A stretch of DNA of 64,000 nucleotides. Source: Micromonospora sp. NBC_01813. Lineage in GTDB: Bacteria > Actinomycetota > Actinomycetes > Mycobacteriales > Micromonosporaceae. The notes under the pieces were generated by a model. That model saw only the letters and a program-made list of their open reading frames with translations, made no database searches and had not been told where the DNA came from. The stretch covers positions 5,207,001 to 5,271,000 of the forward strand of contig NZ_CP109067.1 in assembly GCF_035917335.1 (NCBI RefSeq), read 5' to 3'. Every line of letters starts with the position of its first letter. Position 1 is the first letter of the stretch. The translations under genes were made by a program, and so were the position numbers. Of this stretch, positions 60,994-64,000 are shown piece after piece.

Positions 60994-61188
60994 ATGGCCA
61001 GGAAAGACCGGGACTGGTTCAAGTCGTCACGCAGCTCGGACAACGCCAACTGCGTCGAGGTCCGCTTCGCTGGCGGCCAGGTGGACGTAGGCGACAGCAA
61101 GGACCGCACCGGCCCGACACTCGCCTTCGACTCCACCACCTGGGCCAGCTTCGTCACCGGCCTCAAGCACACCCCCACCCAGCCCTGA
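60994..61188 (+). CDS. DUF397 protein, second copy
   Basis: The 64-residue protein is about 85 percent identical by eye to the preceding one (DWFKSSRSSDNANCVEVRF). GAGGAGATC lies before ATG 60994. DNA similarity between the copies shows recent tandem duplication; the 120 bp between them hold no gene. Confidence 0.9.
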   Translation: MARKDRDWFKSSRSSDNANCVEVRFAGGQVDVGDSKDRTGPTLAFDSTTWASFVTGLKHTPTQP

Positions 61189-61201
61189 TCCCGCGTCGAT
61201 G

Positions 61202-61501
61202 TCAGTCTGGCTGATCGAACGACAGTGAAAGCGTGCTTGAGTAGGCCTGACCGGTTGGGGACCCACCCCGGGACTCTGGTTCACGGTCCGCAGGCCAGAA
61301 CCGGACAGCGGTGAAGGGGAACCCATCCTGTCCGGGAGCCTGCCACTCCAGTCGGACCGCCTGACCGCTCTCGAACCGGGCGTACCCGGCCACCGCCGCA
61401 GCGCTGAAGTGTGCCCAGCAGCCGCCGGGGGTCTCTGCCGAATCGATGACGCCCCAACCTTCGTCGACGTTCCAGATCCGGATCAACCCGTCAACCGCCA
61501 T
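61202..61501 (-). CDS. Divergent cold-shock-like protein
   Basis: The 99-residue protein begins MAVDGLIRIWNVDEGWGVID and has GGCWAHFSAAAVAGYARFES and GQAVRLEWQ, the order of strands in a cold-shock (OB-fold) domain, with RNP-1-like GWGVI and RNP-2-like CWAHFS. The aromatic positions of classical CspA are partly changed. Binding of single-stranded nucleic acid is plausible. It is convergent with the DUF397 genes. Confidence 0.75.
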   Translation of the reverse strand: MAVDGLIRIWNVDEGWGVIDSAETPGGCWAHFSAAAVAGYARFESGQAVRLEWQAPGQDGFPFTAVRFWPADREPESRGGSPTGQAYSSTLSLSFDQPD

Positions 61502-61525
61502 CGTCGAATTGTACCGACGGCAAGA

Positions 61526-62503
61526 TCATCGGGACGGGATCGCTGCGACCTGGTCCGCCTTCAGGAGCAGGACGTACGAGAACACTGCCGGAAGCTCAGC
61601 GAGCGCTTGGGCACCGGAGACGATCACACTCTCGTACGCCAGCAGCTGACCCGTGGCCTCATCGAGGATGATGATGTCCTGCGCTCCAGCCGAGTCAGCG
61701 GTGATCGCGATCCCGGTGCGGCCGGCCCGGTCTGTGACGTGGCCGCGATACTTCAGGTCCTCATGCTCGGCAAGGAAGCGGAGCAGCTGCGCCCGAACGG
61801 AGGTCGGGATCACCCATCCCTGGTAGAGGTCAGCCACGCCCCGAACAGCCGACTTGATCCCGTTCTCCTGCGGCTGGTTGGCGTACACCTGCGCTCTGAG
61901 CTGGGCGAGATCGGCGGACGGCGGCGATGGTGTGGGAGTGATCCACTCACCCGGCGCGTACCTGATGGACTCCGCAAGCGTGGCCCCAGGGCCAGCAGAT
62001 GGCCGCGTCACCTTCCGCAACGCGGAACCGTCGGGTGCGTGCCAGATCTCCTGCTTCCACGGAATCACCACGCTGGTGGTTTCGCCGCCTGCGGCCGAGA
62101 TGTCGAGGCTCCACGCCTCGGTGTGGACGTAGGTCACCGGCCCTGCGGGCTCTGGGCCATCGTCGGTCAACCGCTCGGCAAGGTCGAGCAGGTACGGCCG
62201 GGCTGACAGCGGGTTTTCCTCGTACTCGAACGCGAGCAGTGGTGGAGTAGCGGCGACGGCTCGATCCGGCTGACGCAGCGGGTCAAGGAGCACCAACACA
62301 CCCACCGCGACCAAGGTCAGGGCCGTGAGACTGCCGACGAGGGTACGCCGGCCCGCCCGGCGCCTCGACACCTCGGCATCCAGCGCCGGAACCGGCGCGG
62401 TCCGGGTGCAAGCCAGCGGGCTCGCGGGTGGAGTGGCAACGTCGAGATCTCTGGCCGGGTCGGCGAGCTGCATCAACTCGATGAGACTCCGCTGATCACG
62501 CAT
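61526..62503 (-). CDS. CU044_5270-type membrane protein (ECF partner)
   Basis: The 325-residue protein has a cytoplasmic N-terminus of about 50 residues, one membrane helix (RTLVGSLTALTLVAVGVLVL), and an extracellular domain with VTYVHTEAWSLDI, KQEIWHAPDGSALRKV and GRTGIAITADSAGAQDIIIL. This is the CU044_5270 family, encoded after ECF sigma factors in actinomycetes and thought to sense the outside and restrain the sigma factor. Its ATG lies inside the sigma gene (8-bp overlap). Confidence 0.85.
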   Translation of the reverse strand: MRDQRSLIELMQLADPARDLDVATPPASPLACTRTAPVPALDAEVSRRRAGRRTLVGSLTALTLVAVGVLVLLDPLRQPDRAVAATPPLLAFEYEENPLSARPYLLDLAERLTDDGPEPAGPVTYVHTEAWSLDISAAGGETTSVVIPWKQEIWHAPDGSALRKVTRPSAGPGATLAESIRYAPGEWITPTPSPPSADLAQLRAQVYANQPQENGIKSAVRGVADLYQGWVIPTSVRAQLLRFLAEHEDLKYRGHVTDRAGRTGIAITADSAGAQDIIILDEATGQLLAYESVIVSGAQALAELPAVFSYVLLLKADQVAAIPSR

Positions 62504-63065
62504 CAGACGCCACCTTCCTGACGGTCATTCTCCGGACGGGCTCAGGCTCAGCATGGTTGTCTCGCCGTTGCTTCAGCGCGGCCGAAAGACGCCGCCGAGC
62601 GCGCATGAGACGGGCCGAAGCAGCAAGCCGGGAGCAGCTCAGCACGGCAGCGACCTCAGCGATCTTCAATCTTTCCCAGCCGACAAGCCGAAGGATCTCC
62701 TGATCGTCGTCGCTCAGCGTGGCGAGTGCCCGCCGCAGGTCGACGACGGCTGCCACCGAATCCTCAAGCGAGTCGGGGAACGCGTTGTCAGCAAGCTCGA
62801 CGAAGCCGACCGGTTCCGGCCTCCGGCGGCGAGCACGCCACTCGTTGGCGAGGAGCTTCCGCGCCACCCCGTACAACCAGGGCAGCGGATGGGCAGGCAC
62901 CTCGTCTCGTCGCCGCCAGGCGACGACGAAGGCCTCCTGGGCAAGCTCCTTGGCGGCGTCCACGTCCGCCAGCCGGCGGTAGCCGTACCTGACCAGGCTG
63001 GGATAGAACGCCCGGTACGCCTCGTCGAACCACTGCTCATCGTGCCGTTGACCGTCCGCCACCAC
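62496..63065 (-). CDS. ECF-type RNA polymerase sigma factor
   Basis: The 189-residue sigma factor has region 2 (WFDEAYRAFYPSLVRYGYRR; AKELAQEAFVVAWRRRDEV) and region 4 (ALATLSDDDQEILRLVGWER; IAEVAAVLSCSRLAASARLM). GGAGG stands just before two adjacent GTG codons (63065 and 63062), so the exact start is uncertain by one residue. It is translationally coupled to the membrane partner, forming a signal-response pair. Target promoters are unknown. Confidence 0.92.
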   Translation of the reverse strand: MVADGQRHDEQWFDEAYRAFYPSLVRYGYRRLADVDAAKELAQEAFVVAWRRRDEVPAHPLPWLYGVARKLLANEWRARRRRPEPVGFVELADNAFPDSLEDSVAAVVDLRRALATLSDDDQEILRLVGWERLKIAEVAAVLSCSRLAASARLMRARRRLSAALKQRRDNHAEPEPVRRMTVRKVASDA

Positions 63066-63197
63066 ACCTCCATCGCTGCCGACCCGGACCTCCCACCTAC
63101 GTATGTGTCATCGGAAGCCGGACCGTGACAGCCCAACGGGACAGCTGAGAGTGCATGCTGGTTGTGTTTGAAGAGTTCATACCTGGCGGAGGTGACG

Positions 63198-63419
63198 ATG
63201 ACCGTCACGCAGATCGACCTGGACGATGAGGCGTTGGCCGAGGCGATGCGTCTCGCCGGGGCCAGGAGCAAGACGGAAACCGTGAACCTCGCGTTGCGCG
63301 AGTACGCCGCCCGGCACCGTCGCATCGCGGCACTCGATCACCACGCCGCAGTCGCCCAGGGCTGGGACTACGAGGGTTGGCAGGAGCTTCGAGCAGCGGG
63401 CAAGACACCAACTGCGTGA
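63198..63419 (+). CDS. VapB-family antitoxin
   Basis: The 73-residue protein (VTQIDLDDEALAEAMRLAGA; RSKTETVNLALREYAARHRR) matches type II VapB antitoxins with an N-terminal ribbon-helix-helix DNA-binding fold. GGAGGTG six bases before ATG 63198 sets the start. No complete VapC toxin follows; only a short remnant does. It is therefore probably an orphan antitoxin. Confidence 0.88.
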   Translation: MTVTQIDLDDEALAEAMRLAGARSKTETVNLALREYAARHRRIAALDHHAAVAQGWDYEGWQELRAAGKTPTA

Positions 63420-63496
63420 TCCGGTACTGCGTGTTTCTTCTGGTATGCGCATGTGCCGCTGCCAATGGACTGGTGCCTGGCCTCATCTTCCTGTAG
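63416..63496 (+). pseudogene. Possible remnant of a VapC toxin start
   Basis: GTG 63416 overlaps the vapB stop (GTGA) and reads VIRYCVFLLVCACAAANGLV before stopping after 26 codons. VapC (PIN) toxins in this position usually begin with an M/V-I-R-Y type start followed by a catalytic Asp; only the first four residues match here. I read it as the stump of a deleted toxin, but the match is short. Confidence 0.4.
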
Positions 63497-64000
63497 CCGG
63501 CTCCAGCGTGGCCACCTCGCGATCGAAGAACGTGTCCAAGGGCTCGCCCTCGTGGTAGAGCCCTTCGATGAGGCGCTGACATCGGGCGATCAGCTCCGGG
63601 TCGGTGAAGCGACGGGCCGCAGCGAGCACACCGGTGTCGTCGTAGACCGCCTCGTACATCACGTCGAGGCCGAGCGTGTAGATCTCCGGCAGCGGACCTT
63701 CCGCTTCGTAGGGCGCGACCTGCTCTGGACCGACGACGCTGGTCAGGCCGCCGTACGCGTGGCGGAGCCGGAGCAGGTGCAACTCCCATTGCAGGTACGG
63801 GATGATCGGCTTCTCGACGATCCGCACCCGCCGGTTGACGAAGCCCTGACGCGCGATCCGGCCGTAGTAGTCGGCGAAGTCGTCGCGCTGCTCGTCGATC
63901 AGCCGAAGCGACTCCTCCCACCGACTGTCGATGAAGGCGTCCCAGCTCTTGTTGCCGGGCTCCTTGAAGAACTGCTGCCGCTCAAGCTTCCAGAAGCCGA
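63483..64000 (-). CDS. DUF6879-like protein, 5' end outside the window
   Basis: At least 172 codons lie in the window and the frame stays open to the right edge. Visible sequence includes GFWKLERQQFFKEPG, WEESLRLIDEQRDDFADYYG, RIVEKPIIPYLQWELHLL and YDDTGVLAAARRFTDPELIA. The pattern resembles DUF6879 proteins, found in actinomycetes next to XRE/DUF397-type regulators. The function is unknown and the family call is tentative. Confidence 0.65.
   Translation of the reverse strand, partial: GFWKLERQQFFKEPGNKSWDAFIDSRWEESLRLIDEQRDDFADYYGRIARQGFVNRRVRIVEKPIIPYLQWELHLLRLRHAYGGLTSVVGPEQVAPYEAEGPLPEIYTLGLDVMYEAVYDDTGVLAAARRFTDPELIARCQRLIEGLYHEGEPLDTFFDREVATLEPATGR

Noticed and set aside
1-64000. tRNA, rRNA or tmRNA genes
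   Set aside because: No cloverleaf with a T-loop GGTTCGA-type motif or rRNA-like segment was recognised by eye in the intergenic regions; a dedicated search could still find one.

Overview
The window is GC-rich DNA (about 70 percent) with many GTG starts, several TANNNT hexamers 6-8 bases ahead of start codons (leaderless transcription) and gene order typical of actinomycetes. The block bldC - hypothetical - leucine/valine dehydrogenase - DUF3073 - purM - purF - purLQS matches the core order I know from Streptomyces. The neighbouring families (DUF397/DUF5753 regulators, DUF2795, DUF433) suggest a filamentous actinomycete, most likely Micromonosporaceae. That assignment is inference; no rRNA or tRNA gene was seen.

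Layout. 0-8 kb: the start of a glycosyltransferase, a Fpg/Nei DNA glycosylase, a polyprenyl-phosphate sugar transferase behind a long, possibly structured leader, a LytS/LytTR two-component pair, a lipoprotein whose two periplasmic-binding lobes are in reversed order (a likely circular permutation), and two small proteins made of 13-residue Asp-rich repeats. 8-13 kb: bldC, a dehydrogenase, DUF3073, and a two-gene RiPP locus (radical SAM/SPASM maturase plus a precursor ending in several aromatic-X-Asn motifs). 13-26 kb: purM, purF, purL, purQ, purS and purB, mixed with a large Gly/Tyr-rich membrane protein, a trypsin-like protease and small conserved proteins. 26-36 kb: an LPxTG-type surface protein with five IPT/TIG domains, then a fatty-acid module (thiolase, FabG4-like reductase, MaoC/HtdX-like dehydratase, TetR, SCP2, acyl-CoA synthetase) with a palindromic operator candidate shared by two promoters. 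36-44 kb: a repeat-rich gap, a secreted lysozyme-like protein, DUF2795, purD, and a nitrate/nitrite assimilation operon read toward lower coordinates. 44-50 kb: a MacB-type ABC export operon with two adaptor proteins, divergent from a small lipoprotein. 50-55 kb: an epimerase, a winged-helix/hydrolase fusion, a secreted beta-gamma-crystallin-like protein with a possible pore-forming C-terminus, and a MerR regulator.

55.8-64 kb is accessory and visibly decaying. A DUF433 antitoxin gene is split by a 1,141-bp IS630-type element flanked by TA duplications, and its partner toxin has lost its middle. A second DUF433/PIN-like pair, an orphan VapB antitoxin beside a toxin-start remnant, a DUF5753 regulator with tandem DUF397 genes, an ECF sigma factor with its membrane partner, and a DUF6879-like gene running off the end complete it.

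The core genes supply purine synthesis, nitrogen assimilation, lipid turnover and developmental control. The most unusual items are the permuted binding protein next to the 13-residue-repeat proteins, the cyclophane-type RiPP locus, the crystallin-toxin-like protein, and the readable history of toxin-antitoxin decay.
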